DNA of 38,888 nt from Candidatus Aenigmatarchaeota archaeon (GCA_017610225.1 JAFCCM010000026.1:1-38888), one strand, 5' to 3'; shown: positions 15,195 through 22,792, counted from the stretch's first letter. Notes: generated from the letters alone by a model not told the origin. Program-made: numbers and translations.

Positions 15195-16145
15195 TCACAT
15201 AAATAATTCTCTTAAAGATTTTCCTCTATGAATATTATCTATTACCTTACTTAAAATATTGTCACATCTAAGGATTCTTATTTTTGAATTCATTAAAACT
15301 TCATCTCTTGGTTTTATTGAATCTGTAACATAAACTTTATCAAAATTAGATTTTTCAATTCTTTCTAAAGCTGGGCCTGAAAAAACTCCATGTGTAGCAT
15401 ATACTATTATTTTTTTCGCTCCAGCTTCTTTTATTTTTTTTGCCGCTTTACATATTGTTCCTGCAGTATCTACCATATCATCAATTATAATAGCTACTTT
15501 ATCTTTTACATCTCCTAATAATTTCATTTGACTTATTTCATTTGGTTTATTTCTTCTCTTATAAATAATTGCCATTGATAAATTAAGTTTTTTTGCATAA
15601 ATTGAAGATCTCTCAAATGAGCCAGCATCAGGAGGAATTATAACAAATTCTTTATTTTTTGGACATATTTTATTTTTAATATGATCTAAAAAAATCTTAG
15701 ATGAATATAAATTATCAACTGGACAATTAAAAAATCCTTGTATTTGATTTGAATGTAAATCTATAGTTATAATTCTATCAACACCGACCGCATAAATCAT
15801 ATCTGCAATTGCTTTAATCGAAATTGGTACCCCTGATTTTGTCTTCTTATCAGCGCGTGAATATCCAAGATATGGAATTACTGTAGTAACTTTAAAACAA
15901 TCTGATCTTTTGAGAGAGTCAAGAATAAGAATCAATTCCATGAAATTATTATTAATATTTGGAGATGAAATTGATTGGATTACATAAATATCTTTTCCTC
16001 TCATGCTCTCATTTAATTCTATTCTAATTTCACCATCACTAAATTTAGAAACTAAAACATCAGAAAGATTTAATTTCAAATTGTTACAAATTTTCTCTGC
16101 TAGATTTTTATTAGAATTACCTGAAATTATTTTAATATTATTCAT
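15195..16145 (-). CDS. prs: Ribose-phosphate pyrophosphokinase (PRPP synthetase)
   Basis: 316 residues, the standard length. SGNSNKNLAEKICNNL and FSDGEIRIELNESMRGKD near the N terminus, VIPYLGYSRADKK (the ATP loop, usually ARQDRK), TIDLHSNQIQGFF (Mg-ligand His) and IIDDMVDTAGTI (the PRPP-binding loop) all stand in the usual order. It makes PRPP from ribose 5-phosphate and ATP. PyrE, NAPRT and Hpt in this window all use PRPP. It follows the deoxyribosyltransferase-like gene by one base on the same strand. AGGGAAAAATAAA is the likely ribosome binding site. Confidence 0.97.
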   Translation of the reverse strand: MNNIKIISGNSNKNLAEKICNNLKLNLSDVLVSKFSDGEIRIELNESMRGKDIYVIQSISSPNINNNFMELILILDSLKRSDCFKVTTVIPYLGYSRADKKTKSGVPISIKAIADMIYAVGVDRIITIDLHSNQIQGFFNCPVDNLYSSKIFLDHIKNKICPKNKEFVIIPPDAGSFERSSIYAKKLNLSMAIIYKRRNKPNEISQMKLLGDVKDKVAIIIDDMVDTAGTICKAAKKIKEAGAKKIIVYATHGVFSGPALERIEKSNFDKVYVTDSIKPRDEVLMNSKIRILRCDNILSKVIDNIHRGKSLRELFM

Positions 16146-16146
16146 T

Positions 16147-16527
16147 TTATTTTTCCCTTATATATTCGAAACATTCATTAATATTATTAAAAAAAATATT
16201 CGTATGATAAGATAACCAAATATCTTGAAGAAAAATTGAATTAGAATTTATAACATATATTGGAATATTATTTTCATATGCAAATAATATTTCCATGATT
16301 GTCCCACACGTAAATTTTTTTATAAAAGCAACAAAAATATCAGATTCTAAAATTAATCTTTTATCCATTTCGACAATAAGATTTCTTCCGAGATCATGAG
16401 GTGTTTCTTTTAATGGATCTATTATACGAAATTGATTTTCATATTTTTGATGGACTTCTTTTCTATATTCAATTTCATCTGCAGACCCACCTAAATAAAT
16501 TTTTAATTTATTTGTTTCTTTAATCAA
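16147..16527 (-). CDS. Nucleoside 2-deoxyribosyltransferase-like protein
   Basis: 126 residues from a TTG start at 16527, chosen because AAAGGAGGAATT sits directly before it. LKIYLGGSADEIEYRKEV at about 8-25 is the N-terminal Rossmann-like pattern of this family. ILESDIFVAFIKKFTCGTIMEI further on gives the D-x-x-V-A and G-T-x-x-E elements, where the Glu is the catalytic nucleophile. Members swap bases on deoxyribonucleosides or cleave deoxyribonucleotides. It sits between the PRPP synthetase and dATP/dGTP-hydrolase-like genes, fitting nucleotide salvage. Confidence 0.75.
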   Translation of the reverse strand: MIKETNKLKIYLGGSADEIEYRKEVHQKYENQFRIIDPLKETPHDLGRNLIVEMDKRLILESDIFVAFIKKFTCGTIMEILFAYENNIPIYVINSNSIFLQDIWLSYHTNIFFNNINECFEYIREK

Positions 16528-16859
16528 AATTCCTCCTTTACTCTATCATCTTCTCCAATTTTAAATTTACTAAAATTTAACAAAGTGAAACATCCCCAAG
16601 CACAATGAGCCATATGTGGTAACCCACTTTCTGGATCATTATCTTCACCTTTCCAAAATGCCCAAGCGTGTCTCATTATAGCACCAAAAATTCTACACCA
16701 TTTAAATCCTTTCCTCCAATTATTATCGTCATATTTAATTGTTCCATATGTATATACTTTTCCTAACATTTCTAAAGCATAAGCATCTATAAGATCATAT
16801 CTTATTTTTCCTTCATCGAATTTAACTCCAACTTTATTTTTTTGAATTTTATTTGTCAT
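16524..16859 (-). CDS. dATP/dGTP diphosphohydrolase-like protein (DUF5664 type)
   Basis: 111 residues. VGVKFDEGKIRYDLIDAYALEMLGKVYTYG at the start, YDDNNWRKGFKW, RHAWAFWKGEDNDPESGLPHMAH and a Trp-containing end form the pattern of the all-alpha phage family annotated as dATP/dGTP diphosphohydrolase, related to MazG/MazZ. The acidic EDxDPESG and the His residues would coordinate metal. Phage members clear dATP and dGTP to change the deoxynucleotide pool. Its ATG overlaps the CTP synthase stop (TAATG) and its own end overlaps the next gene, so all are one operon. Confidence 0.8.
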   Translation of the reverse strand: MTNKIQKNKVGVKFDEGKIRYDLIDAYALEMLGKVYTYGTIKYDDNNWRKGFKWCRIFGAIMRHAWAFWKGEDNDPESGLPHMAHCAWGCFTLLNFSKFKIGEDDRVKEEF

Positions 16860-18463
16860 TATTCTTCTCCCTTCTTTTCAACACAAGCTTTTATAAAACC
16901 ATAAAAAAGCGGTGCAGGCTTTTCAATTTTTGATTTCAATTCTGGATGAGCTTGAGTTGCTACAAAAAATTTTAAATTGGGTAATTCAATAAACTCGACT
17001 AATCTTCCATCTCGAGAAGTTCCTGAAAATATCATTTTATTTTCTTTTAAAATTGAATGATAATCAGGGTTAACTTCATATCTATGTCTATGTCGTTCTT
17101 CTATTATAATTTTTTTATAAAGTTTATATACTACACTTTTTTCTTTTAAATATGAAATACAAGAACCACGTCTCATTGTAGCCCCTTTTTCAGTAATATT
17201 TTTTTGTTCCGGAAGAATATCAATAACTGGGTAAGATGTATTTTTATCAATTTCTGTTGAATTTGCATTTTTTAAATTACATACATTTCGAGCAAATTCA
17301 ACTATTGCTAATTGTAATCCTAAACAAATACCTAAAAAAGGAATGTTATTTTCTCTTGCATATTTAATTATTTTAATCTTTCCTTCTGTACCTCTGGGTC
17401 CAAACCCACCTGGCACCAAAATCCCATCAACTTTATCTAAAAAAGAAACATCTTTCAATTTAGTTGTTTCAATCCATTTAAGATTAATTTTACATTTTAA
17501 ATGTGCAGAACAATGATTGAATGATTCTATAATTGAAGCGTATGAATCTTCTAATTCTGTATATTTTCCACACATAGCAATTGTAATTTCTTTTTCTGGA
17601 TTTTCAATGTTATAAATTAATTTTTTCCATTTTTTTAACTTTGATGAATTTGGTGAATTTTTAATTTGAAATTTATTATAAATTAATTTCGACAATCCTT
17701 CTTTTTCAAAATTAATTGGAATTTCATAAATAATGTTAGTATCTAATCCAGTTATAACAGCATCTTTTTCAACATTACAAAAAGTTGAGATTTTATCTTT
17801 GATTTTATCTGTAAGAATTTCTGAACATCTTCCTATTATTATATCAGGAATAATTCCTCGTTTCATAAGAAGATTTACACTCTGTTGAGTAGGTTTTGAT
17901 TTTTGCTCATCAGATCCTATAATGATCGGGATATAAGTTAAATGAACAAAAATAATATTTTCTTTTCCAATATCATTTCTTAATTGTCTAACAGATTCTA
18001 AAAATAATTCATTTTCAATATCCCCAACTGTTCCACCAATTTCTACTAATGTAATATCTGATTTTTCTTCTTCTGAAATTTTTATTATTTTCTTTTTTAT
18101 AAGATCAGTAACATGAGGAATAAATTGAACAGTTTTTCCCAGATAATCTCCTTTTCTTTCTTTTGATAAAATTTCATGAAAAATTTTCCCCATAGTTAAA
18201 TTCCAATGAGATTTACATGATATGTCCAAAAATCGCAGACTATGTCCAAAATCCATATCAACTTCTGCTCCATCTTCGAGTACAAATACTTCTCCATGTT
18301 CCATAGGAGCCATTGTAGAAGTATCTGCATTTAAATATCCGTCACACTTTATTGGGATTATTTTCAAATCTGAAGGAAAAAAACAACCAATTGACGCAAT
18401 CGCAACTCCCTTGCCTAATCCAGAAATTCCCCCTCCAGTAATTACTATAAATTTAGTTTTCAT
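16859..18463 (-). CDS. pyrG: CTP synthase
   Basis: 534 residues, full length. Synthetase half: the P-loop GGGISGLGKG (about 10-19), ADTSTMAPMEHGEVFVLEDG (normally VDPGTMSPxQHGEVFVTDDG) and IGGTVGDIE. Glutaminase half: PGGFGPRG (oxyanion loop), GICLGLQLA with the Cys nucleophile, HRHRYEVN and the final AHPE. It converts UTP, ATP and glutamine to CTP. The nucleotide-binding stretch KCDGYLNADTST differs from the usual KLDPYINVDPGT at several positions that lie near the UTP/CTP site, so feedback control may differ. CTP also supplies the CMP-sugar step inferred for the 27.8-38.8 kb operon. Confidence 0.97.
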   Translation of the reverse strand: MKTKFIVITGGGISGLGKGVAIASIGCFFPSDLKIIPIKCDGYLNADTSTMAPMEHGEVFVLEDGAEVDMDFGHSLRFLDISCKSHWNLTMGKIFHEILSKERKGDYLGKTVQFIPHVTDLIKKKIIKISEEEKSDITLVEIGGTVGDIENELFLESVRQLRNDIGKENIIFVHLTYIPIIIGSDEQKSKPTQQSVNLLMKRGIIPDIIIGRCSEILTDKIKDKISTFCNVEKDAVITGLDTNIIYEIPINFEKEGLSKLIYNKFQIKNSPNSSKLKKWKKLIYNIENPEKEITIAMCGKYTELEDSYASIIESFNHCSAHLKCKINLKWIETTKLKDVSFLDKVDGILVPGGFGPRGTEGKIKIIKYARENNIPFLGICLGLQLAIVEFARNVCNLKNANSTEIDKNTSYPVIDILPEQKNITEKGATMRRGSCISYLKEKSVVYKLYKKIIIEERHRHRYEVNPDYHSILKENKMIFSGTSRDGRLVEFIELPNLKFFVATQAHPELKSKIEKPAPLFYGFIKACVEKKGEE

Positions 18464-19501
18464 TCATTTTTTCTCCTTTCTATATTTTCTCTCACAAATT
18501 AATTTTGCCAAAGCTCCAGTTGAACAATCTCCTTGATGTCCAATTTTCAAATGACAATTGTTTCCTTTTCCAAATCCACATAAAACCCATCCGTTAATTG
18601 GATCTAAAGCCATCTCAGGGTGCGTTTTCTGAGGCATTTCATGATGGACAGATAATTCATCTATATTTGTATTTCCACAAATTTCACATTGTAACTTTCC
18701 ATATTCTTCTATATTTCTTTTAAGAACTTCTTGTCTCCAGATTTCAGTTCCTTCTTGATTTAAGTTTTCTGGAATATGTCCAGCATTTATTAGATCTTGT
18801 TTCATAAATTGTTTTGCTGTTTTTCCATAAAGAATGCATTCATCTTTACATTTTTGAGAACAATAAAAATATGACCCATCATTTCCATTCTCAGATTCTA
18901 ATTGTCTTATTCTTTCATAAATTTGAGTATAAGAAAGAGTGAACCATCCACCTTTTTCTTTTGAATTTTTACAATTATGATTCTTACAATGTCCTTGAAT
19001 TTCTCCAGTTTTTGGATCCTCTCTTAATTCTTCAACTTGACAAAAAAATGGATGCTTTTCTTGCCAATCTTTAAGAATATATTTCAAACTTTCTCTTATA
19101 TTTTTCTTAGTTTCTTTAGAATGATGTTTTCCTTTAATCCATGGAATATGACCTTTTAATGATTCACTAATATTTTTTCTAGTTTCTATAGAGTGAAAAT
19201 TTGTTTTTCCTTTGCTTCGTGGAATTCTTCCTTTATTGGCTTTACCCATTTTTTTTCTAGTTTCTGTCGAGTAAATATTTGTTTTTCCTTTGTTCCATGG
19301 AATTTTACCTTTGTTCCCTTCACTCATTTTTTTTCTAGTTTCTAATGAGTAGGGAGGTTTTTTCTTTGCAGATTCACTTATTTTCTTTCTACCTTCTGGA
19401 CATCTTTCCCATTTCTCTTCGCAACACCACTTCCCATTTTTAAATTGATATTTAGCTTCTCTTCTGCATCCATAATCACATAGTTGTATTTTCTTTTTCA
19501 T
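18464..19501 (-). CDS. HNH homing endonuclease with zinc module and NUMOD3 repeats
   Basis: 345 residues. One Cys module (CDYGCRREAKYQF...WCCEE...C) at the N terminus. Then comes a run of NUMOD3-like repeats, each about 25 residues, such as ETRKKMSEGNKGKIPWNKGK and variants (about 50-150). A Cys-rich middle follows (CKNHNC, YCSQKC), and the C-terminal HNH domain at about 265-330 has CEICG, ELSVHHEMPQK, WVLCGFGKGNNCH and GHQGDCSTG. It ends one base before pyrG. The leftmost gene of the window and the fragment at 31613 are close relatives. AT-rich region 19502-19642 upstream holds no gene. Confidence 0.9.
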   Translation of the reverse strand: MKKKIQLCDYGCRREAKYQFKNGKWCCEEKWERCPEGRKKISESAKKKPPYSLETRKKMSEGNKGKIPWNKGKTNIYSTETRKKMGKANKGRIPRSKGKTNFHSIETRKNISESLKGHIPWIKGKHHSKETKKNIRESLKYILKDWQEKHPFFCQVEELREDPKTGEIQGHCKNHNCKNSKEKGGWFTLSYTQIYERIRQLESENGNDGSYFYCSQKCKDECILYGKTAKQFMKQDLINAGHIPENLNQEGTEIWRQEVLKRNIEEYGKLQCEICGNTNIDELSVHHEMPQKTHPEMALDPINGWVLCGFGKGNNCHLKIGHQGDCSTGALAKLICERKYRKEKK

Positions 19502-19642
19502 TATCTAATTTTCCTAATTTATCATTGAGAGATTTTTAATTTCATTATCTTAATATCTCCTTTTAATTTATTGTATCCTAAAAAATTATAAGATTAGTCA
19601 ACTTTTTCCCTATGTTCATTTTTTATAACAATCTCTTTTGTC

Positions 19643-19906
19643 TTAATTAAAAGATATTATAGATGCAGAAAAACCACCAACTCCAAGAAAGAAACCAAAA
19701 TCATACCATCCACCATTATTATATATGGCATATATTGCAGTTGATTCATTAAATAATGAAACTAACCATGCAAAAGGAAAAATTATTCCATGCCACAATC
19801 CATACCAAAAACCAACAGGTTGAATAGCATCAATAATTGAAATAGAAATACTTTCAGCACACCCAGACAAAGTAATTGCAATAAAACAAACTATTAAAAA
19901 TTTCAT
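19643..19906 (-). CDS. Small lipoprotein with membrane segments
   Basis: 87 residues. The start MKFLIVCFIAITLSGC is a lipoprotein signal peptide with lipobox LSGC, so the mature protein begins at Cys16. Two more hydrophobic, aromatic and Gly-rich stretches follow (FWYGLWHGIIFPFAWLVSLF and FGFFLGVGGFSASII). A ribosome binding site AAAGGAGAGAAATT precedes the ATG. It would be anchored in the host envelope; superinfection exclusion or lysis accessory functions are possible but not shown. The structured repeat copy B lies in its leader. Confidence 0.75.
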   Translation of the reverse strand: MKFLIVCFIAITLSGCAESISISIIDAIQPVGFWYGLWHGIIFPFAWLVSLFNESTAIYAIYNNGGWYDFGFFLGVGGFSASIISFN

Positions 19907-19985
19907 AATTTCTCTCCTTTTATTAACACAAATAATAATTATCTGATCTGTGCGATTTGTTGTCAGATTCTAACGGTTGATTATA

Positions 19986-20036
19986 TTTTATAAGATTGAC
20001 GCGAGAAAACCTCGTACCCTTGTGGTCGAGGTAATT
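19986..20036 (-). promoter_or_regulatory. Structured 51-nt leader repeat, copy B
   Basis: Partner of 7962-8012 with 3 differences. On the minus strand it stands about 80 bases before the lipoprotein start. The stem reads CCTCG-ACC-(ACAAG)-GGT-A-CGAGG, so the G-C pair of copy A is A-T here while the flanking bases and the loop are unchanged. The same alternative pairing with the downstream CTCG exists. 19907-19985, between it and the lipoprotein gene, shows no other element. Confidence 0.6.
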
Positions 20037-20056
20037 GACAGGACATTAACCCCATT

Positions 20057-20167
20057 TCATATAACCGACAAATGTTTTATTCCATTACCAGAAAATGGAA
20101 TAAAGCATTCTCTGTCATAACATTCTATTTCTTTAACTTGATATTTTCTTTTTTCTTTTTTAGTCAT
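20057..20167 (-). CDS. Small hypothetical protein, 36 residues
   Basis: ATG at 20167 with GAAGGA about 12 bases upstream; product MTKKEKRKYQVKEIECYDRE followed by CFIPFSGNGIKHLSVI. It is basic at the start and has two cysteines. Part of it (20076-20104) forms an 11-bp inverted repeat TTTATTCCATT/AATGGAATAAA at DNA level, which may be the reason for the sequence instead of coding. Not recognised. Confidence 0.4.
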   Translation of the reverse strand: MTKKEKRKYQVKEIECYDRECFIPFSGNGIKHLSVI

Positions 20168-20221
20168 TTTTTTGATTTTTCCTTCAAAATATAAAACATT
20201 CAAAATTTATAAATATAAAAA

Positions 20222-20667
20222 TTATTTAATTATCTCCTCATTAAATTTAAAATAAAGGCCGTCAACTATTTTCCCTGAATAATATTCAACTGTAACTCGA
20301 GTTTCATAAAACATCTGTAAAGATCTTTTTGAATCTTCTATCCATTTTTCATTATTTATTTTACTCCACTTTTTAAAAACTATAATCTTTTTAATTCCAC
20401 ATTGAATTATAGCTCGAGCACAATCTGTACATGGAAAACCGGAAATATACATAATACAATTTTTTAAAGAAACACCATGCAAAGCAGCATTATAAATTGC
20501 ATTCCTCTCAGCATGTTCCATCCAATAGTATTTTTCTGGTCTTTCTTGTCTTTCAGGAATATTATCAGTTAATCCTCTAACAAAGCTATTATAACCTGTT
20601 GATCTTATTTCATGATCTTCTCCAACAATAATTGCACCAATGACATAAAATATTTATCCCAATCCAT
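20222..20667 (-). pseudogene. dCMP deaminase, disrupted by an internal deletion and frameshift
   Basis: The ATG at 20667, after AAAAAAGGAAAATATAAT, begins MDWDKYFM as in phage dCMP deaminases and then leaves frame near 20645. Another frame takes over with IGAIIVGEDHEIRSTGYN and continues through MEHAERNAI (His and Glu of the HAE zinc motif) and GFPCTDCARAI (PCxxC) to 20222. About 15-18 residues that normally join these parts (the LA..VA.KSKD.STK region) are missing. Reinitiation at the internal ATG (20521) would give a 99-residue piece with the zinc site. It is probably inactive. Confidence 0.8.
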
Positions 20668-20683
20668 ATTATATTTTCCTTTT

Positions 20684-20968
20684 TTATATATTTATTTTTC
20701 TAAGTTTAGATAATTCTTTACTTAAAAGATAACGTACATATAATTCAATAGATTTATATTTTTCTCTTATTTCATCAAAATCTAACACATCTTCATCACT
20801 ACTATTACCTTCACTACTCCACAAAATAATATTAAGAAATTTAACATTCCAAACATATCCATTAGTTAAAACAGAAATATTAAAATAATCAACATTAGAT
20901 TGTTCAAAAATATCTGATTCTATATTATTCACTGCTTTTATAATTTCAATTAAATCTTTTTCTATCAT
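20684..20968 (-). CDS. Small acidic hypothetical protein
   Basis: 94 residues from the ATG at 20968 (MIEKDLIEIIKAVNN), preferred over a TTG four codons upstream because GGAGATTAAA is directly before it. The middle is strongly acidic (EGNSSDEDVLDFDEI) and the end is Leu/Lys-rich and helical (LYVRYLLSKELSKLRK). It stands between hpt and the broken dCMP deaminase in the same orientation and probably the same transcript. No family is recognised. Confidence 0.65.
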   Translation of the reverse strand: MIEKDLIEIIKAVNNIESDIFEQSNVDYFNISVLTNGYVWNVKFLNIILWSSEGNSSDEDVLDFDEIREKYKSIELYVRYLLSKELSKLRKINI

Positions 20969-20980
20969 TTTAATCTCCAA

Positions 20981-21505
20981 TCATATTTCTTTCACAATAT
21001 AAATATCATTTAAATTTCTATATTTCTCATCATAATCCATACCGTAGCCTATAATAAATCTCTCGTCGTTAATCTCAAAACCATAATAATCAATTTTAAT
21101 ATCATATTTTCTTCTTTCAAGTTTATTTATGAGCGTACAAACTTTTATATCTTTAGCTCCATCTCTCTTTATTTTTTTTATAATATGATGCATTGTGAAT
21201 CCTTCATCGATAATATCTTCAACAATAACAACTGTTTTATTTTTAATATCTAATTCTACATTTTTAGTGAATTTAATATGCCCGCTTGATGTCATTTGTG
21301 ATCCATAGCTCGAAGCCCGAATAAAATCTATCTTTATTGGCAAATGAATTTCTTTACATAAATCTGAAAAGAAAAAAATTGCTCCATTTAAAACACCAAT
21401 AATAATTAATTGGTCTTCATTTTGATAATCTATATTTATTTGATGAGCAATTTCTTTTATTCTATTTTGAATTTGTTTTTTTGTAAATAACATTTCTTTT
21501 TTCAT
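20981..21505 (-). CDS. hpt: Hypoxanthine phosphoribosyltransferase
   Basis: 174 residues, normal length. VLNGAIFFFSDLCKEI at about 38-53 is the pyrophosphate-binding loop region, DFIRASSYG the flexible-loop Ser-Tyr motif, and VVIVEDIIDEGFTMHHI at about 92-108 the PRPP signature with E-D. YYGFEI and GYGMDYDEKYRNL at the C terminus carry the purine-binding aromatic and acidic residues. It salvages hypoxanthine or guanine with PRPP to give IMP or GMP. It starts just after queC with GGAGAATTATAAG as its site. Confidence 0.94.
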   Translation of the reverse strand: MKKEMLFTKKQIQNRIKEIAHQINIDYQNEDQLIIIGVLNGAIFFFSDLCKEIHLPIKIDFIRASSYGSQMTSSGHIKFTKNVELDIKNKTVVIVEDIIDEGFTMHHIIKKIKRDGAKDIKVCTLINKLERRKYDIKIDYYGFEINDERFIIGYGMDYDEKYRNLNDIYIVKEI

Positions 21506-21507
21506 TC

Positions 21508-22059
21508 TTATAATTCTCCATAACCACTAAAAAGTTCTTTTTCATTAATTCCATAAAATTTTAAAAATTTTAAAACTAATTCTTTTGTTAAACCAAGTAA
21601 AGGAGCTTCAACTTTAATTTTTTTTGGTCCAGCTATTTCAAATAATTTGTTAACTTTTAAAATATAAGATCCATAACAATCAGGAAATAAATTAAGACGA
21701 TCATCCCAATTACATCCTACCCAAATTGTATTAATATTTTTACTTTCTGCAACACTAAAAGCTAAACTTAAAAATATTGTATTTCTTCCAGGAACATACA
21801 TACTATGAACTTTACCTGAATTATTTTTTTGCCCATTTCCAGTTAATCCACTATTAATTTTCAAATCTTTAATTTGTATAATTCGATATTTAATATTTAA
21901 TTTTTTTAATTGAGATTTTGCAAAACTAAGTTCCTCTTGATGAAGCTGTTCATAATCAATTAAAATACAAAATGGTTTCTTTTTTAATTTTAAAGCCATC
22001 TCTAATAATAATCGACTATCAGCTCCACCACTATATAAAATTATAAGATCTTCTTTCAT
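21508..22059 (-). CDS. queC: QueC-like 7-cyano-7-deazaguanine synthase, C-terminally short
   Basis: 183 residues. The ATP-pyrophosphatase loop SGGADS is at about 10-15, with IDYEQLHQEELSFAK, the conserved VPGRNTIFLSLA (about 89-100) and WVGCNWDDRLNLFPDCYGSY. QueC turns 7-carboxy-7-deazaguanine into preQ0. The usual C-terminal zinc site of four cysteines (CYxG..CGxCxxC) is absent: the chain stops at FSGYGEL, exactly where it would begin. It could be a specialised variant, or the site may be supplied otherwise. A GGAGGAGATT site and a GAACAAAATATAAA motif lie upstream; QueE is at 2134. Confidence 0.85.
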   Translation of the reverse strand: MKEDLIILYSGGADSRLLLEMALKLKKKPFCILIDYEQLHQEELSFAKSQLKKLNIKYRIIQIKDLKINSGLTGNGQKNNSGKVHSMYVPGRNTIFLSLAFSVAESKNINTIWVGCNWDDRLNLFPDCYGSYILKVNKLFEIAGPKKIKVEAPLLGLTKELVLKFLKFYGINEKELFSGYGEL

Positions 22060-22128
22060 TAATCTCCTCCTTGATTTAATTTTATATTTTGTTCTTTTTT
22101 AAAAAAAAATAATCTCAATAGTATATTC

Positions 22129-22193
22129 AAAATCTTATATAGATTCATCTACAATATATATTAATATATGAATTTTTAATTCATTTAAAGAAT
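22129..22193. repeat. Exact 65-nt promoter-like repeat, copy R1
   Basis: Identical over 65 bases to 25078-25142. It begins AAAATCTTATATAGATT, a small palindrome, followed by CTACAATATATATTAATATA. It lies in the divergent gap between queC and the gene at 22303. A further TTCTATATATATTA-type motif stands at 22214-22235. Position and AT content suggest a promoter region for the plus strand. 22060-22302 contains nothing else that I can support. Confidence 0.6.
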
Positions 22194-22302
22194 AATCATT
22201 TTTTAAAAACATATCTATATATATTAATTTATGAAAAGAAATAATTATTTGTTTTTAAATGAGTTAACTTAATTAATTAAACTTAAAAAGGAGATTTGTA
22301 AA

Positions 22303-22662
22303 ATGGTAATGAAAAAAAAAGAAATGAACAAAGAAGAAATGAACAAAGAAAAATTAATGAGAAACCTCCAGAAAAAGTATGAAGATCTCCAGAAGAAATA
22401 TAAAGAAACTGTTGACTTCACACAAAATCAAATTGATGAGATGTGTGAAATGAAAGATGAAATTAACAAATTAAAAAAGAAGATCAAAAATGTTAAAAAT
22501 GAAAAAAATCTAGATGATCCAGAAATTTCAATATGGAAGAAAACAAAGACTTATGTTATAGCAGGAGTTGTCATGACTCTGGCAGGAACAGCAATATATT
22601 TTGGTTCAAAATCGGATGGAGAATCTAAAGAAGGAGAATCTGAAGGAGAAGATTCATTATAA
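22303..22662 (+). CDS. Coiled-coil protein with one membrane segment and acidic tail
   Basis: 119 residues. Residues about 5-80 are a Lys/Glu-rich helix with heptad character (MRNLQKKYEDLQKKYKE; EMKDEINKLKKKIKNVK). One membrane segment TYVIAGVVMTLAGTAIYFG at about 87-105 follows, then a highly acidic tail (SDGESKEGESEGEDSL). AAAGGAGATTTG precedes the ATG. It is a single-gene unit: promoter-like repeats in front and a strong terminator behind. The function is unknown; a membrane-tethered scaffold or spanin-like role is only a guess. Confidence 0.8.
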   Translation: MVMKKKEMNKEEMNKEKLMRNLQKKYEDLQKKYKETVDFTQNQIDEMCEMKDEINKLKKKIKNVKNEKNLDDPEISIWKKTKTYVIAGVVMTLAGTAIYFGSKSDGESKEGESEGEDSL

Positions 22663-22664
22663 AA

Positions 22665-22719
22665 AAATTATGAAAAAATAAGGAACTGTATATTCCTTAT
22701 TTTTTCATAATTTTTTTTT
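22665..22719 (+). terminator. Strong intrinsic terminator, 21-bp stem
   Basis: The arm at 22665-22685 pairs perfectly with 22693-22713 around a 7-nt loop (CTGTATA), followed by a run of T residues up to 22719. It starts 3 bases after the stop of the coiled-coil membrane-protein gene. Its A-rich left flank would also serve as a T-run for the other strand. The promoter-like repeat R3 begins directly behind it. Confidence 0.9.
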
Positions 22720-22792
22720 GTTCAAAAATCTTATATAGATTTAACTACAATATATAAATTTTAATGAAATTTTCTATATATATTATTAATTA
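22718..22792. promoter_or_regulatory. Promoter-like repeat R3 plus TATA-type motif
   Basis: TTGTTCAAAAATCTTATATA (22718-22737) and the following GATT..CTACAATATATA match repeat R2 at 25071, including the T-run of the preceding terminator, then diverge. A TTCTATATATATTATTAATTA motif follows at 22772-22792. The next gene starts at 22841 with AAAGGAG. A terminator directly followed by this element suggests it restarts transcription. Confidence 0.55.

Noticed and set aside
19502..19642. Sigma-70-like promoter TTGACT ... TACAAT on the minus strand
   Set aside because: The spacing is about 20 bases, too long for a confident call, and AT-rich sequence gives many such chance matches here.
20076..20104. 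Inverted repeat TTTATTCCATT/AATGGAATAAA as terminator
   Set aside because: No T-run follows on either strand; kept only as a note in the small ORF entry.
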